A stretch of DNA of 64,000 nucleotides from Simmondsia chinensis (lineage: Eukaryota > Streptophyta > Magnoliopsida > Caryophyllales > Simmondsiaceae), in NCBI GenBank assembly GCA_018398585.1, contig JAGTTD010000002.1, positions 35,828,186 through 35,892,185 of the forward strand, given 5' to 3'. The notes under the pieces were generated by a model. That model was given only the letters and a program-made list of their open reading frames with translations. It did not search any database and was not told where the DNA came from. Position numbers and translations under genes: made by a program. Shown one piece after another: positions 10,801-23,340 of this stretch; the stretch's first letter is position 1, and each line of letters starts with the position of its first letter.

Positions 10801-11866
10801 TTTGGTTCATGCATGATGCATCCCTTTTTTCTTCTTTTTAATTCTTTTGTCTACAACTAGACCGTGAAAGGTTAGTAGAGAGCAGGGCCAAAGGAGTTGA
10901 GGCTTTTCTTTTTCTGATTTCTCTAGTTAGACACGAAATGTAGACTATTTTTGTCTGTGATGATGGATATTTATTATCCATTCCACCCCCAAGTAAATTC
11001 TCTTTATGGAATGTCCTCGAAAAACTGGCCTTTCTAAAATGTTTTGGTTAACTTGTACACCTTAACTGCCGTTCTTCTAATTGTTCAAGGAATTCAAATT
11101 TTGATAGTAGAGCTGGGAACAATTACTTGTCACGTGGGCCCTCTCATTCCTGTCAAATCTAAAGATTATAGGGTTGAGGACATCATACTGGATTTGCTAG
11201 TATATCTTTTCGGGGGCACAGGGAATACCAATATTAACCAATTAACCATCTTGAAGCCTCTTTTCCAGTATCTCAGAGTACATACAAACTGATAACTACT
11301 GTGCACAGAGGTCTCTTGGCCACATATTGTGCATAACGTTCATGCATCTGTTTCATGCAGACAGCCATGACAAAGTGGGTTTGCTGAGTTATCCTGCCAG
11401 GCACAAACTACCAAACTAACCTACCAAATGGAGCCTTTTATTGCACTATCTTTGGGCAAGCTACGTGGAACTTTTGCATCCATTCTAGAAAGATCTAGAT
11501 AAGCAAGATAGTGACAGCTTACTGCCAACAGTTAGACAATTTCAGAATTTGCAACTATGGAATAACCCCTTTTTTTTTCCCTGGTTGTGGGAGGGAGTGC
11601 TAATTACTCATAGCCTGTATGTATTCTTTTTTCCTTTTGTTATTTGCCTCAAAAATTTGATGTGTTTGCTGCAATTGGAAGGCCTGTTGATCTGGTAGTC
11701 TACACTTTTGATTTAGAAGGTTTAGGTTTTATCTCTTGAAGTATCGCTTATCAAAATACATTGATGAGATAGTGTAGTGTGTACCCTTTTACATTGTTAT
11801 TCTTCTTATGCTTTTAGTTGCGCCTTCTTGCTTGTGTATTTACGTGTTGAAGGTGTAAACCCCCCC

Positions 11867-11897
<31 letters not shown>

Positions 11898-14800
11898 AAA
11901 AAACAGAGAGAGAGAACAACTCATTGCTGTTTAGGTTGTTATTAGTACATGTGTTGCATTTTAGGTGCAGCATATTACAATGCTATTTCTGGAATAGTTG
12001 CCTCTCCTTCTAATGAATTCCTGTGTAAGGAATAAATTAAATATCAAATCCCCAGAATACCATTCAGTTTGAGTACAGTTGGTATTATGTTCTGGGGCTG
12101 CCCGGGAAAGGGAGAAAAGAAAACAGCTGTGTTGGGGATTGACTGCCCATTAAAGAACGATAGGATTCATTTTCTATTTGATTTATGCACTGCTTTTGTT
12201 ATTTTTGTTTTTTTATTTTTGACCTTAATGATGATCCTTGCTGGTGTATGTTTGTTTGTGTACTGATATCAAGGAGGCTTCTTTTCGTATTTTGATTTTT
12301 ATTGCACTTAGTTTAAAAAGAACATATTCAGCATATTTCTTAGGGTATTTGTTTAAAATTCCCTTGTTGCTAAAATTTTAAGTATTATATAGAAAGCTAC
12401 TGCTGTTCTAATGAGACCATTCGTGCAGGACTCCTTGAACCAGAAACTCAACAGGACAAAGCCCGAAAATCCGTGGTTTGTTTTTGGTATCTCCTATGCT
12501 GGAGCTCTGAGTGCTTGGTTCCGTCTTAAATTCCCTCATTTAACATGTGGAAGTCTTGCAAGCTCTGGTGTAGTTCTTGCTGTTTACGACTACACTGAGT
12601 TTGATCGACAGGTGATTATCATAAATGAAAGATTTGTCATTTTGCATTTTAGCTTTTCTCTTGCCTTTTGTTTTGTCGTTTAGTGATAGATCTGTTGAAC
12701 TCCGAAGTTAAATGTGCTTGGGCGAGAGTAGTACCATGGGTGACCTCCTGGGAAGTCCTCATGTTACACCCCTTAGGTTGGGGTTTCTCGGAAACAGCCT
12801 CCCTGCACCTGAAGGGAGAAGGCTGCGTACATCCACCTACCTAGACTCTACTTAGGTGGGAGCCCTTGGGGCACTAGGAATGTTGCTTTTTTTTTTTGGA
12901 TAGGCCTGTTGAACTTGCTCTTCATATAGTGATGTCCAGTCATTCCAAATTTTTTGCAAATTTACTTGAATGCAGATTGGTGAATCAGCTGGCCCAGAAT
13001 GTAAAGCTGTACTGCAAGAAATTACACAAATTGTTGATAACAGACTGGAATCAAACTCGAACGAGTTGAAGTCAGTTTTTGGGGCAACTGAGGTAGGAAT
13101 CACCTTTCCTTTTCCTATGATCAAACTAAGGGTCTGTTTGGCTTAGCTTAATTTGGGGAAAATAGTATTTTTTCTAGAAAAAAGCACTTTTCTAAAATTT
13201 AGAGAGTATTTGACAATCATGAAAAAGCATTTTTTTATTAAAAGCAAAAGTTGTTTTTCTGCCTTTAAGGAGAAGCAGAAATTTGGTGCTTTTCCTTTTA
13301 AACAGAAGCAAAAGCAAAAATTAAACAATTGAGAAAACTTGGTGTAGGTCTCCTAAACTTTGTTAATATATTTTTTAAAAAAATGTTAAATATGAAAAAA
13401 ATATTTTAATAATTAATAATATATTTATAATATTTAAAAAATATTTTAAATATTTGAAAAATATTTAATTTTTAAAAAAATTAAAATATTTTTCAAATAT
13501 TGAAAGATATTTTAGAAATATTAAAAAATATTTTAAAAATATTAAAAATTAGTTTAAGTATTTAAAAGATATTTTATATATTTGAAAAATATTTTAAATA
13601 ATGAAAAAATTATTTTAAATATTTAAAAAATATATTAAATGTTTGAAATGGTTCTTGGGTGATTGTTTCCAACTATAAAATACTTCTGTTAATGTCCTTC
13701 CGTTAATTTTATAGAAAAAAGCACTTTTTTAAATATTGGCCACACACTTATAATATTGCAATAAGGCTTCTTTACTAGTTGGGCCAAATACAAACTGCTT
13801 ATTTGAAATAACACTTTTGACAAAAGTGCTTTTACAAAAAGTGTTTCTAAAAAAAGTAATTTCTTTCACAGCAATGTCAAAAAGGTTAAATGCTGGAATG
13901 GCAACCTGCTCTTTCTTCATGATTGATCAAATTTTACAAAGTGGGAAATCCAAGACACCTTGGCTGCCCAGGGCATGAGCTTTCCCTCATTGTGAGCTTC
14001 AAGAAGGGGTGTATGCTTTTGTTTGATATGACCTATAGTTGGCTCTATATGGCTCTATAGTCTGTTTTCTTTTCTTCGCTTATTATTAGTACTCCCCATT
14101 AACTATTGTAATATATTCGTCATCAAAATTGTTGCAGCTCAAAAACGATGGAGACTTTCTGTATTTTCTGGCTGATGCTGCGGTGATAGCGGTAAGAATG
14201 TTCCATATTCTTATTAAGATCACCTCTGACTGTTTTATCAAGCCAATGGTCTCTCCCCGTTTGAAATTTGCAGATCCAATATGGAAACCCAGATAAATTA
14301 TGCCCTCCGCTAATTGAAGCAAAGAAGGCTGGTGCAGATCTGGTGGTATGTATATCTGCCACACTTTATTATTCTGTTTCATGATGCATAGTTTCTTGAA
14401 GGTTGCTCCCATGCTGGGTGCATTATTGTTAGTCCTAGTTAAGAGCGTTGTGATTAATTAAAAAAAAAAAAAAAAAAAAAGGAAAGAAAGTTGAGTTCCG
14501 GGGTTCTCATCTGTCATCAACATCTTGAACTTGGATTTTTGCTACAATACCAGGACTGAGATGTCTACTTAACTTTTTGCTCTATATTAGAGACACAAGT
14601 TGTTTCTCGTTATGATGTAGAATGGTGGAAGTGAAAGCAGTGTAAAAAAACTAAACCTGATATTAGGATCTCCAGTTGGCCCTGCCAACGAAGAAACTAC
14701 CTGAGAAACTATTCAGTTCAAGCTGCAGTTGATCCTTAGGTATGAGGAACTGAGGGCAGGACTTTTGAGGAAGGTGTTGATGTAGTCTCTGAGAACTAAA

Positions 14801-17789
14801 TGAAAATTCAAATGTAGTTGACTCTCTTAATCTTCTTAGAAAGGTTTTTGGGTCTGCCTCAACTGAACACATCGACTTTATATCTTATATGGTAAAACAA
14901 TCTTTAGTTGCATAAATGAGTTTCCTGCAGAAAGATGGTGCATTATAAGTAACTTTTTAACGCATAGAGGGTGAGATGGATCCACCAATGCAAGCAAAGT
15001 GATTGGATTCAATGCGATTAGGATTGATCCAGTAGTTATAGGATTTAATTTTACTTTTCTTAACAGGTTCTGTTAGTGGTGGCAAAATTGATTGAGCATG
15101 GTACATGCTATGTTATTATCTTTTAAATGTTTGTTTCTTGCCTTCTGACCTATTTAGGCTTTAAATTTGTTCTTCCATGCAACATTTAGATAGAGTTGAA
15201 CACGGATTGGAGTTCTATGAAATCCGGGTTTCTGTACATGTTCTCCGATATCATCTTCATCACCAGTTGAAATATTAGACAGAAGTTTACATTGCATACA
15301 AGTTTCATGACCTTATTTGTCTAGCATTCTAAAATAAGCTTACTGAAATCATCTTACCTTTTATCCCACTATGTGGAATTGGCTACGTGAATTTTATGGT
15401 AGACTCCATGATGAAAAAGATACCAATGAAGTTTTACTACTAGCTGTCGGACCTTCTGCAAACCTCCTCAATGGGTCAGGGAATATAGAAATTACAGAGT
15501 GCAGCGAAAATGCCCCCACATATTAATCAAGTAGAAGATATGAAGCCAAAACACGCACTAGATGAATTTTAATTAGGTAAGCAGGCAAGTATTAAACGAG
15601 TCACACAAGCAAAACGAGGGCAAATCAAGGGGGGACAGTTAACAAAAGGGAGCCAATGAGGCTTTGGTTCAGTAGTTAAAACGCATAAATGTTCAGGCCT
15701 TAAGACAAAAAGGTCATAGGTTAAGATCCCCATATTCCACTTCGATCCCCCACAAAAAAAAAAAAATAAATAAAAATAAAAATAAAAAAAATTTCCATGT
15801 AACCTACTTACCTTTGAAAAGAAGTTAATGAAATAATAAACCGCTATAATAGGCAAAAAATCAACAAAGGAATAGAAAAGAGAAAGGAGATACAAACCCC
15901 CTAAAAATTGACCAAATATCGAGAGCAATATAGAGTATGGTCAACTACGTGGATCGTGCTTGCTGTTCTACTGTGTCCAAGACACCATTTCTGTAAGGTC
16001 CAAACAGGTAAACTCATATTGCACTGTTTGTTTTTATCTTTTCTTTGGCTTGCCTCTTCTCCTTTACCATTGAATATCCTCCCAAGTATTCACATCTCCA
16101 CAGTGCTGCAGTTGGTGTTCTCCTTACAACATGTTACAAACCCTATGTAAACATATTTTTCTCATTCTCTGCTGTTGATGACATCTCTATCTTTTCCCTT
16201 ATCATGGAACCTTCCCTGGTGGTATAGCCGTACATCCAATATAGCATCCTTATTTCAGCAACTTTCAACCTTTGGATGTTGCTGTATAACTAGTCAAAAC
16301 TCCTCCCTGACAAAAGGTCTAATAGTTTGTTGTCTTAAGTATATTTCCCTTTCTGCTTAAGTGGAATTCTCAAATTCACATGGTGTACCCAAAGCACTTT
16401 TCAGCTTCAACCAATCTGTCTGATGTGCTGTTGGTGATATCCTCCACCAGTTCCCCTATCCTTGTGGACCTGTTATCCAAGATACTTGAAATACTCTTCT
16501 CGTGGTATATTTGCGTTCAACCCTCATATCCACACCATTATGTGTAGCTAAATCTTCTGAAGTTGTATTCCACGTACTGGGTCATTTATCTTGGTTGAAC
16601 ATTCATTTGACATACTTGGGATGGATTTCTGGGCAATGTTTTCAATATGTTATCACTAATGTTTAGGGGTGTAAATGAGCTGAGCCGAGCCAAGCATCCT
16701 AAGAATTAGTGTGTTCGAGCTGTTCTTATATTGAGCTTTCAAACTTTAGTTAGGCTCTATTCAATAAGAATTAGTGTATTCAACACTCGGCTAAACTTGA
16801 CTTGTTAGCCTAATTGAGTCGAGTCAGGCTCATTATGTGGTCGAGTTGAACTCACTATCGATTCGAGCTCGCTATTAAGTCAAGCTATTTAAGTTACTAT
16901 TAAGGCATTATTTCAAGTTAATATTGATCATTAACGAGTCCTTATCTAGTCTTTTACAAATTTTTAATGAGCCCTTATCAAATTGTTTTTGAACCTTAAT
17001 GAGTTGAGCGCCCCCCTTTGGATTAGGCTCATTAAGCTTATCGAGCTTACTTGAACTTGGCTTGATAAGCTATAAAGCCCCTGACACGAACAAAAATGAG
17101 CCCTATTTGATTTCGAACACGAGTAGTTCATCGTCGTTTGGGTCATTTACACTTCTACTAATGCTGCACTTGCAAATATACCTGCTTCCTCTTTTCATAG
17201 AGCAAGAGCAAGGCCCATTGACATCCCATTCATACTGTGAAACTGGTGCCTTTTGCAGGATGCGTATGCCACATATGTAAAGGACTATTATGTTGGTACC
17301 TTTGGCGTCAGCGTCGAGTCGTATAACCGGGAACACTTGAAGAACACTACAGCTGGTGAAGATAGTTCTGCCGATAGATTGTGGTGGTTCCAAGTTTGTA
17401 CTGAACTTGCATTTTTCCAGGTGGCTCCTGCAAATGATAGCATTCGCTCCCCCAAAGTCGACACAAGGTATGGTCCATGGTACATGGCCCTCTATTTATA
17501 TCCATTTCCGAGTGCATCAACACTAGGGGCCCTTTTTTCCTTAAAAAAATGGATTAGATACCATGGCATATATAAATCTAAATATGCATACTGGTGGCTA
17601 TAATATGCAGATACCATTTGGACCTTTGCAAGAATGTGTTTGGAGATGTTGTGTATCCTGAAGTTGATACAACTAACCTTTACTATGGAGGCACAAAGAT
17701 CGCCAGTTAGTGTTCTTACCCTTTTGTGTTCCGTGTCCTTCAATCTGATCATCTGCATGAACATTTTCATGGTTATCCTTTATGCTTGT

Positions 17790-17828
<39 letters not shown>

Positions 17829-19000
17829 CTCAATGCTAAGTTGAGCTATGGATTCATATAATTGCCATTCGTAATATTATTACTAATGTGATGCACGTAG
17901 TGTAGAAAATTTGCCTTTCCATCACTACCTCAAGCACTCCTGCGGGATACCAATTTGCAGTATTGTATTGTTGTTGTTGAATTTATGTCTCAATTCCAAA
18001 ACGAAGGTTTATGATGGTAGTAAAGGGCCTTTCAGGCATGGGACCGTAGCCCAACCCCGTCTCCATTGGGTGCTGCAGGAGGCGAAGCCCCCTTGTGTTA
18101 TGGATTTATTTTTCTTGAGTCTGCCTGGTATACCCATATTTGTGAGGCTCTGATATTGTGCCTCTATATATGCATTGTAGGGTTTTTGTCCTGAGTTGCT
18201 TATATCCTCCATTTCATATTTCATAATGAAAGCTTTCTACTTCCGTCCATGGTATTTTTTTTTCATTTGAAGATTTTCCACGTAAAACTCTATATTTTCC
18301 ACGTAAATCTCTATAATACAGTAGTGAGATCGACTATGTGATACAGTGTGGAGTGTTGGCCTGTTGAACGGTATCATACTCAAGAGTTGAAGGTGGCGGA
18401 GATGAGGATGTTGCGGTAGATGTGTGGATATGATCAGAAATAACGTTATAAGAAATAACGTTATTTCTTATAAGAAATATGGACACACAAGGAAGGATAT
18501 GATCAGAAATAACGTTATAAGAAACAAATTGAGAATGGCTCCAATCAAGGATAAGTTGAGGGAGCAACGCTTGCTGTGGTTTGGCATGTTAGGACGAGAC
18601 CGACCACTGCCCCGATTAGGAGATACAAACAACTCCATACTACAAACGGGAGGAGAGGGTGAGGTAGGTCTAGGAAAAGCTGGATGGAGACGAAACGATA
18701 TGATCTGACCCACCTAAACCTAAATGAGGAGATGGCGTTAGATAGAGCTGAGTGGAGGGTTAGCATAGGTGTAGCTGATATAGCAGTTTAGAATAGAGGA
18801 GCACAATTAAGCTAGCACTAGCGACCTTAGGCTTATATGCATGCTGTTTGCTTATACTTGCTATTGCTGTGTGCTGGTGGATGCTTGTTGCTTGGTGCTC
18901 GCTACTTGTGCAGGGTTGTTGCCTTGCGGAGCTTTGTGCTTTGCGGCTTGTTGCTTGTTGCTTTATTGCTTTACAACTTATTGCTGCTTTATGCTCTCTC

Positions 19001-19037
<37 letters not shown>

Positions 19038-21739
19038 TGTTTGTCAAGGTGGGGGTCCTCGGACACAACCTCCCTTAGGGTAGCATCTTAAGGGGTAAGG
19101 CCGCATACATGTTACCCCCTACCCCCCCCCCCCCCCCCCCCCCCCGGGGGAAAGACCCGGCATTGGTAGGAGCCTTTGAGGCACTGGGTGTTTTGTTGTT
19201 GTTGTTTGTTTCTCTCTTCTCTTTTCATTTTCTTTCTAATTTGTTATTTGGTATATAAATCGAACCCAATTCTTGGGTATTTTGCATAACATGCAGGTTC
19301 GAAAATAGTATTCACAAATGGCTCACAAGACCCATGGCGACATGCATCCAAACAGACTTCATCTCCAGACAGTGAGTGTCAGTGTTTAAGCATCTTTTCA
19401 CAGTATAATTGTTTCATCCAGTCTCCATGCACACTGCAACAGATAAGCATAAATATGCTGTTTTTAATATATGATAACTCGACTTCGATTATCATATCTA
19501 AGAGGTTATCCATCATGTAACTAATGAATAGTAATGTTGATTTTGCACTGATCACAGAGACAAGGGGATGCTATAGTTTCAGATACTAACCAGTTATCAG
19601 AATACTATGATCTTCACTATCCTTACGATAAATTTTTCTTTTAAAAACATGTTGCTATGATGTGATAGATGCAGTGTCTATTCATCAAGCCAAGTAGAAT
19701 TAGTTGATGAGCAGAATGCAGTGCAAAACATAGTTACTTCGAATCTCCATTCCTACCTAAAGTACATGTGTCGATAAAGACGCTTAGAATGTTAATATGT
19801 GTGAAGCTACAAAACCATTTCTGGGTCTTGACCCATCAGTTTAAACTTTTGGGATTGTTTTTCCTTGGTATGATATGAGAGTATTGTTGAGCCAGAAGTC
19901 ACAAGTTCGAATGCTCACCCCCCACTCTTAATATTTCTGTAGAAGGTATGAAGTAGGCCTATGCATTATTCACGCTTCAAGCCCAATGGGCATTCACTTG
20001 AGAGGCATGTTAAACCATTTCTACACCTTCACTCATTAACTTAAACTTTTTGGATAGTTAGTTCCTTGACAGTATGACATTTAGACACTTCAAATTAGAT
20101 TGTGAAAAAAATCCTAGAAAAAAGCCGAGTTAGACACATACGCGTGTCCAACTTCAAACAGGAGTGCGAGCAACATAGGTGCAGACGTTTTGAAATGGAA
20201 AGCATTCTTATGAAACATGGTTTACAATAAACATGGATAACGTCCCGAGGTTACCATGATATCAAAAACATGTCCGTTTCATTAGGACATACGACGTGCA
20301 TGGTAAAGTATTGTTAGTGGTATGTCTCCAATGTGGATCTGCACTCTGTTGATGAACACTTTTGTTGGAAACTACAGTGCCGTCTTATATCATTACTTGC
20401 AATAACTGTGGCCATGGTACTGACCTGCGTGGCTGTCCTCAAGCACCTTTGAACCCTGAAGGTATGTTGCTCTTGTAAACGCTTCTTTTCTTTCTTTTTT
20501 TATTGTTACTTGATGCTAATGAAATTTTCCGGGCGCCTGAATAAATAGATGGATTTGTTTTATCCCAAATTTTTTTTTTTTTTTTTAAAGGATGAGTACA
20601 TAAAAATTATGATGTTCAATGCGAGGCTAAAGTGATATGAATAAGTGCTTGTTTGGACATGCTTTGAAAATAATTATTTCTTTTCAGAACCGCTTTCTTT
20701 ATAATTCACTCTCTCAAATTACAAATGCGGGCGTTTTTGTCTTGAATGTTCCTAATTCTCCTTCTGCTTATGCTTTGGAAGATGAGCATTATTTTTTCAC
20801 TTCTACTTAAAAGTAGAAAAATAGTTTTTGTTTTCACGTAAAAACATTTATGTATTTTGGCCAAAATACTCTGAAAAAAGAATTTTTAGTGCAGAACACT
20901 TTTTTAACCGCAAATGGTTGGCGGAACCGGCATGATTTCAGAACATGAGCATTCATTGTATATTGCTCGCCCAAAAAATTGTCGAGCCATGTCTTTCTTG
21001 TCTGAGCAAGCGCGTCATATAATGTTGCCATTTATTTGTGCAATCCTATGAATGAGGGCGTGAATGAAATAACTCAGTCTGGAGCTTGTTAGGTTTGGAT
21101 TCAACTTGCTTGCACTTATTGCATGCCCAAAACTCACCAAGCTGGGAGAATTGGACCTCGAGTGAGGCTCAGCATAAGTTCAACTCGGCTCAATTAAGCT
21201 TGAATTCAGCTCAGTGAATTTCAAACCAAGTTGAAAATCGTTCAGGCTCATTTATCCTCTTATCTGAGTTCACTGGGCTTATCAGCCTTGAGTTGGGTTC
21301 ATATCTACGCTCATTTAACTTTCTATTGAACTCTCCTTTGTTGAAGTATAAAACTATTTCTAGACCTTCACCCATTAGCTTAAGATTTTGGGATAATTGG
21401 TTCCTTGACATGGTATCAGAATCTTATTGACCAAGAGGTCAAGAGTTCAAATCCCAATAAACCCCACTTTCAATATCAACATAATTTCATACACATCAAG
21501 CTCAATGGGCATTTGTGTGAGGGGCATGTTATAAGTATACAGAGGTTGCTAGTTCATATTGTTCTTCCATTTGATATTGAATGCCATGCTTGCTAACAAA
21601 TCAATCTTCCCTTTCAGGCAATGACAAAAACTGCACGTCTCCTGATGCGGTTAACAAAGTGAGGCAACAAATCACTGAGCACATAGATCTGTGGTTATCC
21701 CAGTGCCAAGAAGCGGGTAGGGGATGGAGTTCTGTGTAA
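7858..21739 (+). CDS. Serine carboxypeptidase S28 family protein (prolyl carboxypeptidase-like), 12 exons
   Basis: Exons: 7858-8046, 9710-9835, 10526-10681, 12429-12611, 12976-13092, 14138-14191, 14274-14345, 17259-17467, 17611-17705, 19297-19371, 20378-20461, 21618-21739. All introns are GT..AG, all phases close, and the product is 493 residues, close to plant homologues as I recall them. The N-terminus has a hydrophobic segment (about residues 11-30), a signal peptide or anchor pointing to the secretory pathway or vacuole. The catalytic set of family S28 is visible: nucleophile Ser179 in FGISYAG, Asp412 in NGSQDPW, His438 in NCGHGTDLRG. Known members cleave after proline near the C-terminus of peptides; the natural substrate here is unknown. 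The first ATG of the conserved frame was chosen, following TATA at 7770. Introns are bloated by mobile elements (introns 1, 4, 5, 7, 9, 10, 11), but no exon is damaged, so the gene looks functional. Confidence 0.95.
8221..8513 (+). mobile_element. SMART/TRIM-like miniature LTR element, copy 1 (intron 1)
   Basis: Two related about 71-74 bp terminal repeats (8221-8294 and 8443-8513) share GTATAAAACCATT-type and CTTAAGCTTTTGGAAA motifs and end TTGACA. Directly after the first comes TGGTATCATAGTC, resembling the initiator-Met tRNA primer site. A purine tract, GTGAGGGGA, precedes the second repeat. A 5-bp duplication, TCATC, flanks the element (8216-8220, 8514-8518). At 293 bp with no coding capacity it fits the smallest plant LTR elements (SMART/TRIM class). 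Confidence 0.8.
12702..12898 (+). mobile_element. 5S rRNA-headed SINE, 5'-truncated (copy D, intron 4)
   Basis: It starts inside the 5S part (CCGAAGTTAAATGTGCTTGG), keeps the C box (GGTGACCTCCTGGGAAGTCC), then the linker CACCCCTTAGGTTGGGG, the common tail and a T-rich end in place of clean TTG repeats. Imperfect 17-bp duplications flank it: GATAGATCTGTTGAACT (12685-12701) and GATAGGCCTGTTGAACT (12899-12915). It lies in intron 4 of the S28 gene in the sense direction. Confidence 0.88.
13130..13890. mobile_element. AT-rich MITE-like repeat (intron 5)
   Basis: The segment begins AAGGGTCTGTTTGGCTTAGC and has an interior of TTTAAATATT-type repeats. It contains GAAAAAAGCACTTTT early and CAAAAGTGCTTTTAC late, in inverted relation. 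Related sequence recurs at about 44760-45480 and 59430-59770. The right terminus is not clear. It sits in S28 intron 5. Confidence 0.45.
15655..15790 (+). mobile_element. Candidate tRNA-derived SINE (intron 7)
   Basis: A tRNA-like A box (TTTGGTTCAGTAGTTAAAAC) is followed after about 35 bases by a B-box-like CATAGGTTAAGATCCCC, then about 30 bases and an A-rich tail from 15752. No target duplication was identified. It is in sense orientation inside S28 intron 7. Confidence 0.4.
16664..17157. mobile_element. hAT-like MITE, GAGCC/CGAGC-rich family (intron 7)
   Basis: Termini TAGGGGTGTAAATGA and the inverse of TCATTTACACTTCTA form a 15-bp terminal inverted repeat. Flanks CTAATGTT (16656-16663) and CTAATGCT (17158-17165) form an 8-bp duplication with one mismatch. 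The interior repeats GAGCC, TCGAGCTT and related words. 8-bp duplications and this terminus fit non-autonomous hAT elements. Relatives are at 36710, 41222 and 52104, with a partial copy near 30676. Confidence 0.8.
17790..17828. repeat. (CT)n microsatellite in S28 intron 9
   Basis: A run of about 18 CT units beginning near 17790. It yields no gene. Confidence 0.9.
18320..19209 (+). mobile_element. 5'-truncated RTE-type LINE with the SINE-family tail (intron 9)
   Basis: The left part translates in patches to the C-terminus of an RTE-clade reverse transcriptase (near VAEMRMLR, then KDKLREQRLLWFG), with indels and stops. About 350 bases on, after a T run (19008-19035), come GGTGGGGGTCCTCGGACAC, GTAAGGCCGCATACATG, GGAGCCTTTGAGGCACTGGG and TTG repeats, which is the tail shared with the SINEs. 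A C run (19123-19145) interrupts the tail. It is dead and inserted in S28 intron 9 in the sense direction. Confidence 0.8.
19800..20071 (+). mobile_element. SMART/TRIM-like miniature LTR element, copy 2 (intron 10)
   Basis: Terminal repeats of about 64-68 bp (19800-19867 and 20008-20071) share AAACCATTTCT and TTTAAACTTTT..TTCCTTG. A diverged primer-site region follows the first, and TTGAGAGGCA precedes the second, as a purine tract does. No coding region. It lies in S28 intron 10. Confidence 0.65.
21343..21540 (+). mobile_element. SMART/TRIM-like element, truncated copy 3 (intron 11)
   Basis: The first repeat (GAAGTATAAAACTATTTC to CCTTGACA) is followed by TGGTATCAGAATC, the best preserved primer site of the three copies, an internal part, and GTGAGGGGCA. 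The second repeat is cut off after about 15 bases (TGTTATAAGTATA). It lies in S28 intron 11, 78 bp before the last exon. Confidence 0.65.
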
Positions 21740-21747
21740 TAAATCAA

Positions 21748-22125
21748 GGGTTTTTTTAAGCTATTAGTCCTTATACTTTGCCTATCGTGTCAGTTTTGTC
21801 CTTGAGTTTCTATTTATGTTTTCATGTGCAATTGAAATTGCTCCCATCAAGTCCAACATTAAAAGCCAATATTTAATTTTGATTGAAATAAGAATGTTAA
21901 TTAGCATATGCAAAGCACGTTCACCATATGTAAAAATCTACCCATACCCCCTCGGTGTGAAAAGCATATGCAATTACTAATTAACTTTACTATTTCGGTC
22001 AGAAATTAATGATAATTTCAATATTGAACTTGATTACCAAAATTGGCACAATTAAAGTTTAGGGAATAAATTGACATAATATGTAAAATACAGAGACTAA
22101 TGGCATAAATAATCCTAAAATTAAA
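21748..22125. mobile_element. Foldback-type MITE just 3' of the S28 stop codon
   Basis: The left arm (GGGTTTTTTTAAGCTATTAG then TCCTTATACTTTG) and the inverse of the right arm (AGGATTATTTATGCCATTAG then TCTCTGTATTTTAC) are alike for more than 50 bases. The element starts about 10 bp after the stop at 21739, so it probably supplies part of the 3'UTR. The same family occurs at 34782-35407 and, decayed, at 5683-6285. Confidence 0.65.
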
Positions 22126-23340
22126 ATCGAGGTAAATAAATCTCGTAGAGATATGCGTAAATATGCGTAAACTAACCTTAATCGTTATGTATCTTATTAT
22201 CCACAGATGTATAAATAAATCCTCATCCTCCTAAGGTACGGCCTACCTACACGATGTCGATACTCTTCGAGATTCTGTATTTTTTTCCTCTATTATGTCC
22301 CGAAATTACGAATAAATTATTTTACAAGCATGCGAGTTATTTTCGCATCTGTGTAAAATCGGGACGATTAATCGATTGAGCTTCTCGGGTTTGCTCGGTG
22401 GTTAATTCCCCACCCTCAACTGGCTACATCCAGAGTCTGAAGCTCAACGGACCCCTTGTTCGTTAAGGGACCTTGTAATGATTTTTTACCTATTTAAACG
22501 GGAAAGAAAACTAGGACGATGATTGTTGTGTTTAATACTTTACGTGATTATTATCATGTCATACGTGGATTTTTATAGTTAATCTGAAAGGCGAAGATTG
22601 TTATTGTTGTAATAATAGCAGCCGATAATTAAATGTGTGTGTCTGAAAATTTGACCAATCTGTTTGAGTCTCGGTTGGAGAATTCAGGTGTGTACTTAAT
22701 TTGGGAAGTTTTCATTTTGTTTTAGTTTCTATCTTTATTTTTTGTAAGTGGTTGGTGAATATGGAAAATTGGAGGACTTTTGAAAATGGGAAAATATAGA
22801 ACCCTTTAACTATGGGGATAAATCTGGAAAACGTGTTCTCTGGCATTCAGTTTAAAGGGTGGAACTTTTTGAAATCTTGTTTTGTTTCTTAAAAAAAGAA
22901 ATCTGAAAAATAAGGTCTTGAATGCAATTTTTTTTTTTAAAATACAAGATTATTAGAAAATTTTCTTGGTCGTCATTTTGATGGAGAAACACAAGTAAGA
23001 TAGTGATGCATTTTTCTTGCTATTGTTGCTCGCTTTTTTCTGTCCACTTCCCTCCCTGGGCTTTTCTTTCGTGAAGCTCTTGCTTGGTGGTCATTCTTCA
23101 ATGATTAGTGCTGATTTTTGCGACAGCTCATCTTCAGCTAGCAGTGCCAAGTTTCATTTTGGTTTCTAGGTGAGTTTTTCCATGTTTTGCTCTCAATTTT
23201 GATTGTGTAGTATGGTCTCAGTTTTATCCGTTTGGTTTGGGCCTGATTGTGGTGGTTCAAAGTGGCAGCTGGTGGCCGTGTGGTGGTATGGCTGAGGTGG
23301 GTGGCGGAGTGGATTAGCTGTGGTGTGTTGGTCGGGGTTT
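22126..23340. other. No feature recognised
   Basis: AT-rich and GT-rich intergenic sequence downstream of the S28 gene. No conserved reading frame or terminal repeat seen. Confidence 0.4.

Noticed and set aside
13130..13890. Complete Harbinger-type MITE starting GGGTCTGTTTGGC
   Set aside because: No matching right terminus or 3-bp duplication found; listed only as a MITE-like repeat.
18424..18708. Small genes on either strand near the C-terminal LINE remnant
   Set aside because: They are frames within a truncated RTE LINE inside an S28 intron.
18760..19083. Cys/Leu-rich small proteins on both strands
   Set aside because: Frames run through a homopolymer T run and the LINE 3' region; no conserved content.
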